A stretch of DNA of 64,000 nt, taken from NCBI GenBank assembly GCA_017541885.1, contig JAFXYF010000010.1, positions 48,996 to 112,995 on the forward strand, in the 5' to 3' direction. This DNA is from Bacilli bacterium (GTDB taxonomy: Bacteria > Bacillota_I > Bacilli_A > RF39 > UBA660). Both the position numbers and the translations under genes were made by a program. Position 1 is the first letter of the stretch, and every line of letters starts with the position of its first letter. This document shows, piece by piece, positions 9,592-17,981 of this stretch. The notes beneath the pieces are model-generated. The model was not told the DNA's origin, searched no databases, and saw only the letters and a list, made by a program, of their open reading frames with translations.

Positions 9592-10866
9592 ATGTTTAAA
9601 GCTATGAAGGAATTATTTACTTCAGGAAATAAAGACTTACGTCACAGAATTTATTTTACTTTGGCAGCTTTAGCAATCTTTATTTTAGGAATTAATATAA
9701 GAGTTCCTGGAACTGAAGATTTAACAAAAGACTTAGGATTCTTAGAGTTAATTAATACCTTAGGTGGTGGAGCATTAAAGAACTTCTCAATCTTTGCATT
9801 AGGAGTTATGCCATACATCACAGCATCAATCATTATGCAATTATTACAAATGGATATCTTACCTTATTTCTCTGAATTAAGAAAGCAAGGACATACAGGT
9901 AGACAAAAGATAAATCAAATTACTAGATACTTAGGTATTGCATTTGCATTTATCGAAGGATACTTCTTTGCATTCGCATTCATTGGTAAGACTAGTAACC
10001 CAATGCAATATCTATATATTGCAACTGTATTAACAGCAGGAACTGCATTGTTATTATGGATGGGTGATCAAATTACTCAAAAAGGATTAGGAAATGGTAT
10101 CAGTTTAATAATCATGGCTGGTATTGTTGCTACATTACCACAAATGTTTATAACAGCATTTAATGATTTAATATTAGATAATGCTGCTACAACACAAACA
10201 TTAGCTTTAGGTATTATTCAATTCATTCTATTTATTATCGTATATTTCGGTATTGTAATAGGAATGATATTTGTACAAGAATCAGAGAGAAGAATTCCAA
10301 TTCAATATGCCAATAAATCAACAAGTGCATATGGAGCTTCTCAAAGTTTTATGCCAATAAAAATTAACACTGCAGGAGTTATCCCAGTAATCTTTGCATC
10401 AAGTTTATTATCAATTCCAAGTTTACTTGCACAATTTATTAAAAATGATGCATTCTCAAAGATTGTTGGAAAGTATTTAACATATACAACTCCGGTAGGA
10501 TTTATCTTATATGTAGTATTCATCTTCTTCTTTGCATACTTCTATACATTCATCCAATTAAAACCAGATGAATTTGCAAAGAACCTACAAGATAATGGAG
10601 GATATATTCCAGGAATTAGACCTGGAGATGAAACTAAAACTTATGTAACTAGAATATTATCTAGATTAACAGTTTTAGGAGCTGCCTTCTTATCAATCAT
10701 TGCAGGATTACCAATACTATTCCAAAAATTTACAAGCCTACCAACCAGTGTAACTATTGGGGGTACAGGATTGTTAATCGTAGTTGGTGTTGCACTAGAA
10801 ACTTATAAACAACTAGAAGGAAGTATACTAACTAGAAGTTATAAGAGAGGATATAGTAGAAGATAA
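9592..10866 (+). CDS. secY: Preprotein translocase subunit SecY
   Basis: 424 residues, ten predicted membrane helices, including the plug/first-helix region (GINIRVPG), GVMPYITASIIMQLLQMD in helix 2 and PGIRPGDETKTYVTRILSRL in the last large cytosolic loop. It forms the protein-conducting channel with SecE and SecG and takes proteins from SecA and the ribosome. ATG one base after rplO; its stop overlaps the adk start. Confidence 0.98.
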   Translation: MFKAMKELFTSGNKDLRHRIYFTLAALAIFILGINIRVPGTEDLTKDLGFLELINTLGGGALKNFSIFALGVMPYITASIIMQLLQMDILPYFSELRKQGHTGRQKINQITRYLGIAFAFIEGYFFAFAFIGKTSNPMQYLYIATVLTAGTALLLWMGDQITQKGLGNGISLIIMAGIVATLPQMFITAFNDLILDNAATTQTLALGIIQFILFIIVYFGIVIGMIFVQESERRIPIQYANKSTSAYGASQSFMPIKINTAGVIPVIFASSLLSIPSLLAQFIKNDAFSKIVGKYLTYTTPVGFILYVVFIFFFAYFYTFIQLKPDEFAKNLQDNGGYIPGIRPGDETKTYVTRILSRLTVLGAAFLSIIAGLPILFQKFTSLPTSVTIGGTGLLIVVGVALETYKQLEGSILTRSYKRGYSRR

Positions 10867-11516
10867 TGAAGAATATAATGTTTATAGCCCCACCTGCTGC
10901 AGGTAAGGGTACACAAGCAGAGCTTGTAGTAGAAAAGTATCATATACCACACATCTCAACTGGAGATATCTTAAGAGAAATCTCAAAAGAAGATAGTGAG
11001 ATAGGTGAATATGTAAGAGAAACCTTAGCAAGTGGACAATTAGTAAAAGATGAAATTACATATCAATTAATTGAAGATAGATTAGCTAAAGAAGATTGTA
11101 AGAATGGTTATATTATCGATGGTTTTCCAAGAAATATAGATCAAGCTTATAAATATGATGAAATCTTAAAAAGATTAGGCTATGACATCGGTAATGTAAT
11201 TTACTTAAATATTGATAAAAAAACATTAGAAAAAAGAATTACAGGAAGAAGATTATGTGAGAATTGTAATGCGATCTATAATATAAATGATCCAAAACAA
11301 ACTCCAAAAGAAGAATCAGTATGTGATGTTTGTGGTGGTAAGTTATATCAAAGAACTGATGATAATTTGGAATCATTCCAAACAAGATATCAAACTTATG
11401 AAGAAAAAACTTCACCAATCATTGAACATTACAAAGAAATGAATGTTTTAAGAGAAATCAATGGTGATGACACTATTGAAAACATCTTTAAACAAATAGA
11501 AGAAATAATAAAATAA
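10866..11516 (+). CDS. adk: Adenylate kinase with altered P-loop
   Basis: 216 residues. Converts AMP + ATP to two ADP. Zinc-binding LID with four cysteines (CENC and CDVC around residues 137-158), the DGFPRN AMP-site motif near residue 86 and the RRLC segment are all present. The phosphate-binding loop reads APPAAGKGTQ (residues 8-17), whereas the family norm is GAPGAGKGTQ. Both early glycines are changed, the catalytic Lys stays. The rest looks functional, so this is probably a lineage-specific variant. Coupled to secY by a TAATG overlap; map, which usually follows, is absent. Confidence 0.95.
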   Translation: MKNIMFIAPPAAGKGTQAELVVEKYHIPHISTGDILREISKEDSEIGEYVRETLASGQLVKDEITYQLIEDRLAKEDCKNGYIIDGFPRNIDQAYKYDEILKRLGYDIGNVIYLNIDKKTLEKRITGRRLCENCNAIYNINDPKQTPKEESVCDVCGGKLYQRTDDNLESFQTRYQTYEEKTSPIIEHYKEMNVLREINGDDTIENIFKQIEEIIK

Positions 11517-11541
11517 TGTATCAAAATCAGTATCTATTAAT

Positions 11542-11609
11542 AAGAAGGTACGTGATGTACCTTCTTGCAAGATACGACTCCATCGCTCTATAGGTGTAAC
11601 TGCCGATGG
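11542..11609 (+). promoter_or_regulatory. Structured leader between adk and infA
   Basis: The 125-base gap holds a perfect 10-bp hairpin (11542-11551 with 11557-11566, loop GTGAT) and a second stem CCATCG (11580-11585) with CGATGG (11604-11609). Neither has a T-run, so they are not simple terminators. They could regulate infA translation or be RNA processing sites. Open frames across this region (for example one starting near 11565) look spurious. Confidence 0.45.
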
Positions 11610-11641
11610 ATTGGAATATTGATTGACAGGAGAGTGAAAAG

Positions 11642-11857
11642 ATGGCTAAAGAAGATACAATTGAAATTGAAGGTAAAGTTCTTGAAATTATTCCAGGAGG
11701 CAAATTCAAAGTTCAATTGGAAAATGGACACATTGTGGAAGCTCACGTTTCTGGTAAAATTCGAATGAACTATATTCGTATTTTAGCAGGAGATACCGTA
11801 ATGATAGAACTATCGCCTTATGACTTAACACGTGGGCGTATTACTTATAGAAAATAA
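11642..11857 (+). CDS. infA: Translation initiation factor IF-1
   Basis: 71 residues, S1-type OB fold: [20 protein letters not shown], then [20 protein letters not shown] and the C-terminal TRGRITYRK. Binds the A site of the 30S during initiation. The site AGGAGAG lies just upstream. The last 26 bases are repeated 21 bases further on (see the repeat feature). Confidence 0.97.
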   Translation: MAKEDTIEIEGKVLEIIPGGKFKVQLENGHIVEAHVSGKIRMNYIRILAGDTVMIELSPYDLTRGRITYRK

Positions 11858-11904
11858 GTTTAAGACCTACAGTGACTTGTGGGCGTATTACTTATAGAAA
11901 ATAA
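11832..11904 (+). repeat. Direct repeat of the infA 3' end
   Basis: The 26 bases at 11832-11857 (end of infA including TAA) recur exactly at 11879-11904, separated by 21 bases. The second copy is out of any gene and lies in front of rpmJ. This is a local duplication of the gene end, probably a recent slip or a repair product; it could also be an error at an assembly junction. Confidence 0.9.
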
Positions 11905-11946
11905 TAAGTAATAAGAATACCTATCATGAATAATAGGAGGGAAATT

Positions 11947-12060
11947 ATGAAAGTAAAAGCATCTGTTAAACCAATCTGCGAAAAATGCAAGGTTGTAAAA
12001 CGTAAAGGAAAAGTAAGAATTATTTGTGAAAATCCAAAACACAAACAAGTTCAAGGATAA
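11947..12060 (+). CDS. rpmJ: 50S ribosomal protein L36
   Basis: 37 residues, start [14 protein letters not shown], ribosome site AGGAGGG. Zinc ligands Cys11, Cys14, Cys27 and His32 are all present (C-x2-C-x12-C-x4-H), so this is the zinc-binding form. Normal place between infA and rpsM. Confidence 0.97.
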   Translation: MKVKASVKPICEKCKVVKRKGKVRIICENPKHKQVQG

Positions 12061-12076
12061 TAGGAGGTGTACTTGA

Positions 12077-12445
12077 ATGGCACGTATTAAAGGTGTAGAC
12101 ATTCCAAATGACAAGCATATCTGTATATCATTAACTTACATTTATGGTATTGGAAGAAGTCTAGGAAAACAAATTTGTGAAGCAGTTGGAATTGATCCAA
12201 CTACTAAAACAGCTGATGTATCACAAGACGATTTAGTTAAACTTCGTGATGAAATCAACAAGCATTTAACTGAAGGAGACTTACGTCGTGAAGTTAATAT
12301 GAACATCAAGACTAAGATGGAAATTAATTCATATCAAGGAAGTCGTCATAAAAAAGGATTACCTGTAAGAGGACAAAGAACTAATCGTAATGCTCGTACT
12401 CGTAAGGGTAAAGGAAAGACTGTAGCAAATAAGAAGAAAGTTTAG
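12077..12445 (+). CDS. rpsM: 30S ribosomal protein S13
   Basis: 122 residues: [20 protein letters not shown] at the start, helix-two-turn-helix, and the basic [20 protein letters not shown] tail that contacts P-site tRNA. Located in the 30S head, bridging to L5. Confidence 0.98.
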   Translation: MARIKGVDIPNDKHICISLTYIYGIGRSLGKQICEAVGIDPTTKTADVSQDDLVKLRDEINKHLTEGDLRREVNMNIKTKMEINSYQGSRHKKGLPVRGQRTNRNARTRKGKGKTVANKKKV

Positions 12446-12463
12446 TAAAAGGAGGTAAGACTT

Positions 12464-12847
12464 ATGGCTTATAAAACAAGAAAGAAAAAAGTTAAGAAGA
12501 ATGTTCCAGAAGGAATCGCTCATGTTCATTCAACTTTTAACAATACCATCACAACTATTACTGATAAAGATGGAAATGTTATAAGCTGGGCATCATCTGG
12601 TGCAATCGGATTTAAAGGAAGTAAGAAATCTACTCCATTCGCTGCTGGTATGGCTGCTGAAGCCGCTGGTAAAGCTGCATTCGATATGGGAATGCGTAAA
12701 GTAGAAGTTCGTGTTAAGGGGTTAGGACCAGGACGTGAAACTGCAATACGTTCATTACAAACTGCAGGACTAGAAGTAACAGCAATCGCTGATGTTACTC
12801 CAATTCCACATAATGGATGTCGTCCACCAAAACGTCCAAGAGGATAA
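12464..12847 (+). CDS. rpsK: 30S ribosomal protein S11
   Basis: 127 residues with [20 protein letters not shown] and the conserved [15 protein letters not shown] and [15 protein letters not shown] blocks. Platform protein next to the mRNA exit. rpsD, which follows rpsK in some bacteria, is not here, as usual in Firmicutes. Confidence 0.98.
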   Translation: MAYKTRKKKVKKNVPEGIAHVHSTFNNTITTITDKDGNVISWASSGAIGFKGSKKSTPFAAGMAAEAAGKAAFDMGMRKVEVRVKGLGPGRETAIRSLQTAGLEVTAIADVTPIPHNGCRPPKRPRG

Positions 12848-12913
12848 TCTGGAAAGCAATTATTGAGGATATAAAAAAGGTTTGTTTTTAAAAAGTAAAG
12901 GGAGGTTAGTTTC

Positions 12914-13864
12914 ATGTTACAATTTGAAAAACCAATTTATAAAATCACTGATTCTATAGAAAATAATTTCTACGGAAGATTTGAACTAGAACCATTAGAA
13001 AGAGGATTTGGTACTACAATCGGAAATGCATTAAGAAGAGTAATGTTATCATCATTACCTGGAAGTGCAATTAGTAGTGTTAAAATCGACGGAGTACTTC
13101 ATGAGTTCCAAACAATCGACGGAGTTTATGAAGACGTAACTACTATCATTTTAAATTTAAAAGGAATAGTATTCAAAAATCATTCAAATGAGGCAAAAGT
13201 TGTACGTATTAATACTACAAAAGAAGGAGAAGTAACTGCTGCTGATATTGAGCATGATGCAGATATTGAAGTAATCAATCAAGATAAAGTTATTTGTACT
13301 TTATCAAAAGGTGCTTCATTAAATATGGAAATGACTGTTACAAACGGTCGTGGATATGTTAGAAGTGAAGACAACAAGAGAATCCATGATATTAAGAAAG
13401 TTGGAGAAATCGCTGTTGATTCATTATATTCTCCTATTGAAAGAGTTTCATATGAAGTAGGAAACGCTCGTGTAGGACAAGATGAAAGTTATGATAAATT
13501 AATTATGGATGTTTGGACAAACGGTTCAATCAAACCAGAAGAAGCAATCGCTTTAGCTAGTCGTATCTTAATTGAACACTTAGAAATCGTTACTGATTTA
13601 TCAGCAATCGCTGATGTAAGTGGAATGATGATTGAGAAGACTGAAGATCCAAAAGTTAAAGCTTTAGAAACTTCAATCGAAGATTTAGACTTCTCTGTAA
13701 GAGCATATAACTGCTTAAAGAGAGCTGGTATTCATACCTTACAAGATCTTGTAAATAAGAGTGAATCAGATATGATGAAAATTCGTAATTTAGGTAAAAA
13801 ATCTCTAAAAGAAGTTTTAGACAAAATTAGAGATATGGGCTTAGTATTACGTGACGAAGACTAA
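12914..13864 (+). CDS. rpoA: RNA polymerase alpha subunit
   Basis: 316 residues. N-terminal dimerisation domain (FGTTIGNALRRVMLSSLPG near residue 35) and a C-terminal domain from about residue 250 with two helix-hairpin-helix motifs (LKRAGIHTLQDLVNKSE, IRNLGKKSLKEV) that binds UP elements and activators. A 66-base gap without other features precedes it. Confidence 0.98.
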   Translation: MLQFEKPIYKITDSIENNFYGRFELEPLERGFGTTIGNALRRVMLSSLPGSAISSVKIDGVLHEFQTIDGVYEDVTTIILNLKGIVFKNHSNEAKVVRINTTKEGEVTAADIEHDADIEVINQDKVICTLSKGASLNMEMTVTNGRGYVRSEDNKRIHDIKKVGEIAVDSLYSPIERVSYEVGNARVGQDESYDKLIMDVWTNGSIKPEEAIALASRILIEHLEIVTDLSAIADVSGMMIEKTEDPKVKALETSIEDLDFSVRAYNCLKRAGIHTLQDLVNKSESDMMKIRNLGKKSLKEVLDKIRDMGLVLRDED

Positions 13865-13881
13865 GATAAGGAGGAATAACT

Positions 13882-14310
13882 ATGGCATATAGAAAATTAG
13901 GTGTTGATAATAAACACAGAAGAAGTATGCTTGCGACTTTAACAAAACAAGTAATTATGAGTGAATCAATCACTACTACTGAAACTAGAGCTAAAGAAGC
14001 TCGTAAGTTCGTTGAAAAAATGGTTACTTATGGTAAAAAGGGTGATTTAGTTTCACGTCGTAAAGCATTAGCTTTCTTACACAATGATACAGAAGTTGTT
14101 AATAAAGTATTTGACGACTTAGCTAAACGTTACGAAAAACGTAATGGTGGTTATACTCAAATTTTAAAATTATCTGAGCGTCGTGGAGATGATGCTTTAA
14201 TGGTAATCTTAAAATTAGTAGATGAAGCAAAACCAGAAGTAAAAGCAACTAAGAAAGAGACTAAAAAAGAAACAAAAAAAGAAGAAAAAGTGGAAAAAGA
14301 AGCTGAATAA
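13882..14310 (+). CDS. rplQ: 50S ribosomal protein L17 with charged tail
   Basis: 142 residues. Residues 1-117 are standard L17 ([34 protein letters not shown]). Residues 118-142 add a Lys/Glu repeat ([19 protein letters not shown]), not part of the conserved fold. Last gene of the superoperon, ended by a strong terminator. Confidence 0.97.
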   Translation: MAYRKLGVDNKHRRSMLATLTKQVIMSESITTTETRAKEARKFVEKMVTYGKKGDLVSRRKALAFLHNDTEVVNKVFDDLAKRYEKRNGGYTQILKLSERRGDDALMVILKLVDEAKPEVKATKKETKKETKKEEKVEKEAE

Positions 14311-14315
14311 TGAAG

Positions 14316-14343
14316 AAAACAAGTAGGAATACTTGTTTTTTTT
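14316..14343 (+). terminator. Terminator of the ribosomal superoperon
   Basis: 10-bp stem (14316-14325 with 14330-14339), loop GGAA, eight T at 14336-14343. Confidence 0.9.
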
Positions 14344-14365
14344 AGTAGATTAATTATAAATAGTT

Positions 14366-14374
14366 TGCTATAAT
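14366..14374 (+). promoter_or_regulatory. Extended -10 promoter
   Basis: TGC followed by TATAAT (14369-14374), 21 bases before the SDR start codon and directly after the superoperon terminator. The -35 region is poor. Confidence 0.55.
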
Positions 14375-14394
14375 AAAAGTGAGTAGGTGATATT

Positions 14395-15150
14395 ATGAAG
14401 GCGTTAATAACAGGAGCATCTTCAGGAATAGGCCTTGATATGGCTAGATACCTCGCAACAAAAGATTGTGAGCTTATCCTTGTCGCTAGAAATAAGGAAA
14501 AGCTTGAGGAGATACAAGAAAAACTACCTACAAAAACAACAATAATTGTTGCTGACTTATCTAATGAACAAAGAGTTAAAGATTTATATGTAATAGCTAA
14601 AAAAGAAAATATTGATATCTTAATCAATAATGCTGGTTTGGGAGATTTTGGCTATTTAACAGATACAGATCTTAATAAAGACTTAGAGTTAATTAATACA
14701 AATATTAAAGCAGTACATATTCTTACTAAATACTTAGTAAAAGATATGGAAAAAAGAGATACTGACTCATATATCATGAATGTCGCATCTAGTGCAGCAT
14801 TTCAACCAGGACCTCTAATGAGTACTTATTATGCAACTAAATCATATGTATATCAATTAACTGAAGCACTTTATTATGAAGAGAAAAAGAAGAATACTAA
14901 TGTCCATGTTTCAGTATTATGTCCAGGACCAGTTGAAACAAACTTCAACAATGTCGCAGGAGTACACTTCTCAGTAAAACCAATGAAGAGTACTGATGTT
15001 GCAAAATATGCAATCGATATGATGTTTAAAAACAAAATGTTGATTATTCCAGGATTTAAAATGAAATGTGCTAAATTCTTTAGTAGATTTGCATCAGACA
15101 AATTCCTACTTAAAACAATTTATAAAATTCAGAAGAAGAAAGCCAGCTAA
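14395..15150 (+). CDS. Short-chain dehydrogenase/reductase (SDR family)
   Basis: 251 residues, classical SDR. NAD(P)-binding TGASSGIG at residues 6-13, NNAG at 78-81, catalytic Ser133, Tyr146 and Lys149 (YATK). Likely an NAD(P)-dependent oxidoreductase of the DltE/YqjQ-like branch. The substrate cannot be read from sequence; this branch often has an extra C-terminal amphipathic segment, as here (residues 215-251). It stands alone between rplQ and the ATPase pair. Confidence 0.9.
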   Translation: MKALITGASSGIGLDMARYLATKDCELILVARNKEKLEEIQEKLPTKTTIIVADLSNEQRVKDLYVIAKKENIDILINNAGLGDFGYLTDTDLNKDLELINTNIKAVHILTKYLVKDMEKRDTDSYIMNVASSAAFQPGPLMSTYYATKSYVYQLTEALYYEEKKKNTNVHVSVLCPGPVETNFNNVAGVHFSVKPMKSTDVAKYAIDMMFKNKMLIIPGFKMKCAKFFSRFASDKFLLKTIYKIQKKKAS

Positions 15151-15164
15151 TATAGTTGGCTTTT
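15141..15164 (+). terminator. Weak terminator after the SDR gene
   Basis: 8-bp stem (15141-15148 with 15054+7 arm at 15154-15161, one G-T pair) with a five-base loop and a short T-run. The left arm includes the SDR stop codon. Confidence 0.5.
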
Positions 15165-15185
15165 AAATTCTTTAGGGGGTGTAGT

Positions 15186-15956
15186 ATGGAAGTATTACTA
15201 AATATAAATGACCTTAAATATAAAGATCTATTTAAGAAAATCACTATGAGTTTCGAAGAAGGAACTGTCTCAACTATCTCAGGTGCCAATAATAGTGGTA
15301 AGACTACATTAGTAAGAATTTTAGATAGAAGAATTAATGAAGACTTTAATATTAATCTTGATGGAAAAGATTATAGAGATTATTCTCTAGAAGACTATTC
15401 TAAATTAGTACAAGTAGTTTATCCAAATAAATATTATTTCTATAAAGAAACACCAACAGATGAGATAAAAGGAAAAAGTGATAATAAGAAAAAAGAAAGA
15501 GTACTTTTAGAAACATTAAAAGAATTAGAAATAGATAAAAAGAAAATAGAGAAACTAGATAAGTTTGAATTACTATGGTTACAAATCTTAAAAGCAATTG
15601 CTATATCAGATAAAATAGTAGTAATAGATTCTTTAGACTATGATATGACTAAACTTGAATTAGATGAAGTTTATGACTTTATAAAGAAAGTCGCAAAAGT
15701 ATTTAAGATGTCATTTATTATGACTTCATTATCTTTAGAAGAAGCTTTAAATACAGATAAAATATATATAATACAAGATGGAGAAGTAATATTATGGGGA
15801 GAACCTAGAGTTGTACTTCAAAAAGATAATATATTAAATAAAGCAGGACTAGAAGTTCCTTTTATGATAGATTTATCAGTTAAGTTAAGAGATTATGATT
15901 TGGTAGAAGATATTATACTAGATAAAGGAAGGTTAATTGATAGCTTATGGAACTAG
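15186..15956 (+). CDS. Degenerate ECF-type ABC ATPase, Walker A retained (EcfA-like)
   Basis: 256 residues from ATG 15186 (GGGGGTG site); an open frame from a TTG at 15156 lies inside the terminator. Intact Walker A (GANNSGKT, residues 33-40). The C-terminus follows the EcfA1 pattern (VPFMIDLSVKLRDYD). However, the Q-loop glutamine, the LSGGQ signature (here LDKFELLWLQ), the Walker B glutamate (VVIDSLDYD) and the switch histidine (MTSLSLEEA) are lost. It overlaps the next gene by 10 bases. The locus, between rplQ and truA, is where ecfA1-ecfA2-ecfT sits in Firmicutes. EcfT is missing. Probably a derived EcfA subunit; the transported substrate is unknown. Confidence 0.75.
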   Translation: MEVLLNINDLKYKDLFKKITMSFEEGTVSTISGANNSGKTTLVRILDRRINEDFNINLDGKDYRDYSLEDYSKLVQVVYPNKYYFYKETPTDEIKGKSDNKKKERVLLETLKELEIDKKKIEKLDKFELLWLQILKAIAISDKIVVIDSLDYDMTKLELDEVYDFIKKVAKVFKMSFIMTSLSLEEALNTDKIYIIQDGEVILWGEPRVVLQKDNILNKAGLEVPFMIDLSVKLRDYDLVEDIILDKGRLIDSLWN

Positions 15957-16651
15957 TAGATAAGAATATAAAGTTTACTCTAGATGAAAAAGAAATCAAT
16001 GGATTAACTGGAACTCGTCTAGATAAAATAATTGATATTATAGCCAAATCAAATAAAAAAATCTCTTATGTAGATGCAAATTGTCATGATAAATTCTATG
16101 AAGAAACACTAGAAGAACATTTAGTAGAGTATATGAAAGTAAATGAAATATACCCTAAGAATTTAAATAAGAAAATAAAAGATTCTCTAAAAATAGTAGC
16201 TTTAGATGAAGAATTATTAGAGAGAAATATAATGACTTTATCTTCATCTGAGAAGAAAAAACTTTTACTCGCAAAAGCACTATTAAAGAATCCAGATATA
16301 CTAATATTAAAAGAACCATTTAGAAAACTTGATATGAGAAATCAAAAGAAATTATCAATGGTACTAAAAAGAATAAAAGAGAAGTATCAAAAAGTAATAT
16401 TAATAATTTCAGATAACCCAAATACTTTATTAAAAGAAACTAATCATTTAATTATATTTAAAAATAATAAAATATTATGTAATGATAATACAATGAACTT
16501 TTATAAAGATGTAGAATCACTAAAACTACATAAAATTGATATACCAGATATTATTGAAATTACTTATCTAGCAAATAAAAAGAAGAATGCAAAAATAGAT
16601 TATTTTAAAGATATTAGAGATATCATTAAAGATATCTATAAACATGTATAG
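15947..16651 (+). CDS. Degenerate ECF-type ABC ATPase, signature motif retained, no P-loop
   Basis: 234 residues. The P-loop is replaced by TGTRLDKI (residues 21-28), so it probably cannot bind ATP at that site. The ABC signature survives as LSSSEKKKLLLAKALLKNP (98-116) followed by a Walker-B-like DILILKEPFRKLD with Lys in place of Asp, and the switch His is lost. It complements the first ATPase: together they would keep one composite site (Walker A of the first facing the signature of the second). The start overlaps the upstream gene. Family by synteny and motif order; the function may have drifted. Confidence 0.7.
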   Translation: MELVDKNIKFTLDEKEINGLTGTRLDKIIDIIAKSNKKISYVDANCHDKFYEETLEEHLVEYMKVNEIYPKNLNKKIKDSLKIVALDEELLERNIMTLSSSEKKKLLLAKALLKNPDILILKEPFRKLDMRNQKKLSMVLKRIKEKYQKVILIISDNPNTLLKETNHLIIFKNNKILCNDNTMNFYKDVESLKLHKIDIPDIIEITYLANKKKNAKIDYFKDIRDIIKDIYKHV

Positions 16652-16660
16652 GGGTGTAAT

Positions 16661-17395
16661 ATGAGATATTTAATTAAATTTTCATATGATGGGTCAGCTT
16701 ATAGTGGATTTCAAACACAAAAAGGATTAGAGTCTATTCAAGGTAAAATGGAAGAAGCTCTAACTAAGATTAATAATGGAAAGAAAACTAACTTAGTCGC
16801 AACAGGAAGAACAGATAAAGGAGTACATGCACTATCTCAATATGGACATGCCGATATTGATGTTAATATTACAGATAAGAAATTAAAAAGAGCATTAAAT
16901 TCCAATCTACCAGAAGATATTCATGTAATAGAGACTACTGTAGTAGATAATAATTTCCACGCAAGATACAACGTTAAAGAAAAGATCTACGAGTATAAGT
17001 TAAATCTAGGTGAGTACAATCCAATAGAGAGAAATTATATCTTTCAATATAATCATGAATTAGATATAGATTCTATGAAAGAAGCTATTAAGTACTTTGA
17101 AGGAGAACATGATTTTAGAGCTTTTGTTACAGATAATAAAGAAAAAGAAAATTGCATTCGAACAATTACTTATACAAATATAAAAAAGGATGGCGAAATA
17201 CTAACTTTTACCTTCAAAGGAACGGGATTCTTACGTTATCAAGTAAGAAATATGGTTGGTATCCTAATTCGCGTAGGAGAGGGCAAATTAGAGCCTAAAA
17301 AGATAATAGATATAATTGAAAGTAAAGATCGTACAAAATCAGGTAAAACAGCACCAGCAGAAGGATTATATCTAGTAGATGTTATATATAACTAA
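16661..17395 (+). CDS. truA: tRNA pseudouridine synthase A
   Basis: 244 residues. Converts U38-U40 in the tRNA anticodon stem-loop to pseudouridine. Catalytic Asp52 in ATGRTDKGVHA (residues 48-57), plus FRAFVTDNKEKENCIRTI and the GTGFLRYQVRNMVGIL block. ATG nine bases after the ATPase pair with a GGGGTG site, so probably co-transcribed with it, as in other Firmicutes. Confidence 0.96.
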   Translation: MRYLIKFSYDGSAYSGFQTQKGLESIQGKMEEALTKINNGKKTNLVATGRTDKGVHALSQYGHADIDVNITDKKLKRALNSNLPEDIHVIETTVVDNNFHARYNVKEKIYEYKLNLGEYNPIERNYIFQYNHELDIDSMKEAIKYFEGEHDFRAFVTDNKEKENCIRTITYTNIKKDGEILTFTFKGTGFLRYQVRNMVGILIRVGEGKLEPKKIIDIIESKDRTKSGKTAPAEGLYLVDVIYN

Positions 17396-17423
17396 AATAG
17401 TGTAAAAACATTATAAAATAAAG

Positions 17424-17452
17424 AAAAAGTATTGATTTTTAATACTTTTTTT
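17424..17452 (+). terminator. truA terminator overlapping the rplM promoter
   Basis: 10-bp stem AAAAAGTATT (17424-17433) with AATACTTTTT (17441-17450) and seven T. The right end of the left arm and the loop contain TTGATT, the -35 box of the next promoter. Confidence 0.75.
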
Positions 17453-17460
17453 AGTATAAT
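17432..17460 (+). promoter_or_regulatory. rplM-rpsI promoter
   Basis: TTGATT (17432-17437), 17-base spacer, TATAAT (17455-17460). The -35 box lies in the hairpin of the truA terminator. Confidence 0.8.
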
Positions 17461-17465
17461 TCTAA

Positions 17466-17520
17466 TCGGTACATTCAAATATCCCACCTTAACTAGAACC
17501 CGGGAAATTCTAGTTAGAGT
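17466..17520 (+). ncRNA. Candidate L13 (rplM) leader RNA
   Basis: The transcript start falls near 17467. The leader starts CGGTACATTCAAATATCCCACC and has a perfect 8-bp hairpin, AACTAGAA (17491-17498) with TTCTAGTT (17508-17515), just before the ribosome site. Rfam has an L13 leader family in Firmicutes at this position; placement and shape fit, but I could not align it to the model. Confidence 0.55.
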
Positions 17521-17536
17521 AAAAGGAGAAAAAAAT

Positions 17537-17968
17537 ATGACAAGTTATATGCAAAAGAAAGAAACTGTAGAACGTAAATGGTATGTTATTGACGCTGAGG
17601 GAAAATCTTTAGGTAGAGTTGCTAGTTTAGCTGCAACTTATCTTCGTGGAAAACATAAACCAACTTACACACCACACATTGATTGTGGAGATAATATTAT
17701 TATTATCAATGCTTCAAAAGTTAATTTAACTGGAGATAAATTAGATAAGAAAATGTATTATAACCATTCACAATATACTGGTGGATTAAGAGAAAGAACT
17801 GCTAGAACAATGAGAGAAGAATATCCAGAAGAAATGATCGAAAGAGCTGTTAAAGGTATGTTACCTCATAACAGACTTGGAAGAGACATGTATAGAAAAC
17901 TTCACGTATACGCTGGTGCTGAACATAATCAACAAGCTCAAAAACCAGAAGTATTAGAGGTTAAATAG
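17537..17968 (+). CDS. rplM: 50S ribosomal protein L13
   Basis: 143 residues from ATG 17537 (AAAGGAG site). An open frame starting at a TTG at 17432 adds 35 residues, but that codon is the -35 box and the extra part is leader RNA. L13 signatures: [43 protein letters not shown]. Early 23S assembly protein. Co-transcribed with rpsI 13 bases downstream. Confidence 0.97.
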   Translation: MTSYMQKKETVERKWYVIDAEGKSLGRVASLAATYLRGKHKPTYTPHIDCGDNIIIINASKVNLTGDKLDKKMYYNHSQYTGGLRERTARTMREEYPEEMIERAVKGMLPHNRLGRDMYRKLHVYAGAEHNQQAQKPEVLEVK

Positions 17969-17981
17969 GAGGGTTTAAGTT

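Noticed and set aside
11565..11768. 67-residue open frame overlapping infA
   Set aside because: Runs in another phase over the infA leader and gene, has no ribosome site and no family; a shadow frame.
12526..12915. 129-residue minus-strand frame opposite rpsK
   Set aside because: Mirror of a conserved ribosomal gene, no ribosome site, no family.
17432..17536. N-terminal extension of L13 from a TTG at 17432
   Set aside because: The TTG is the -35 box of the rplM promoter and the extra region is leader RNA; the ATG at 17537 has a good ribosome site and gives the normal L13 length.
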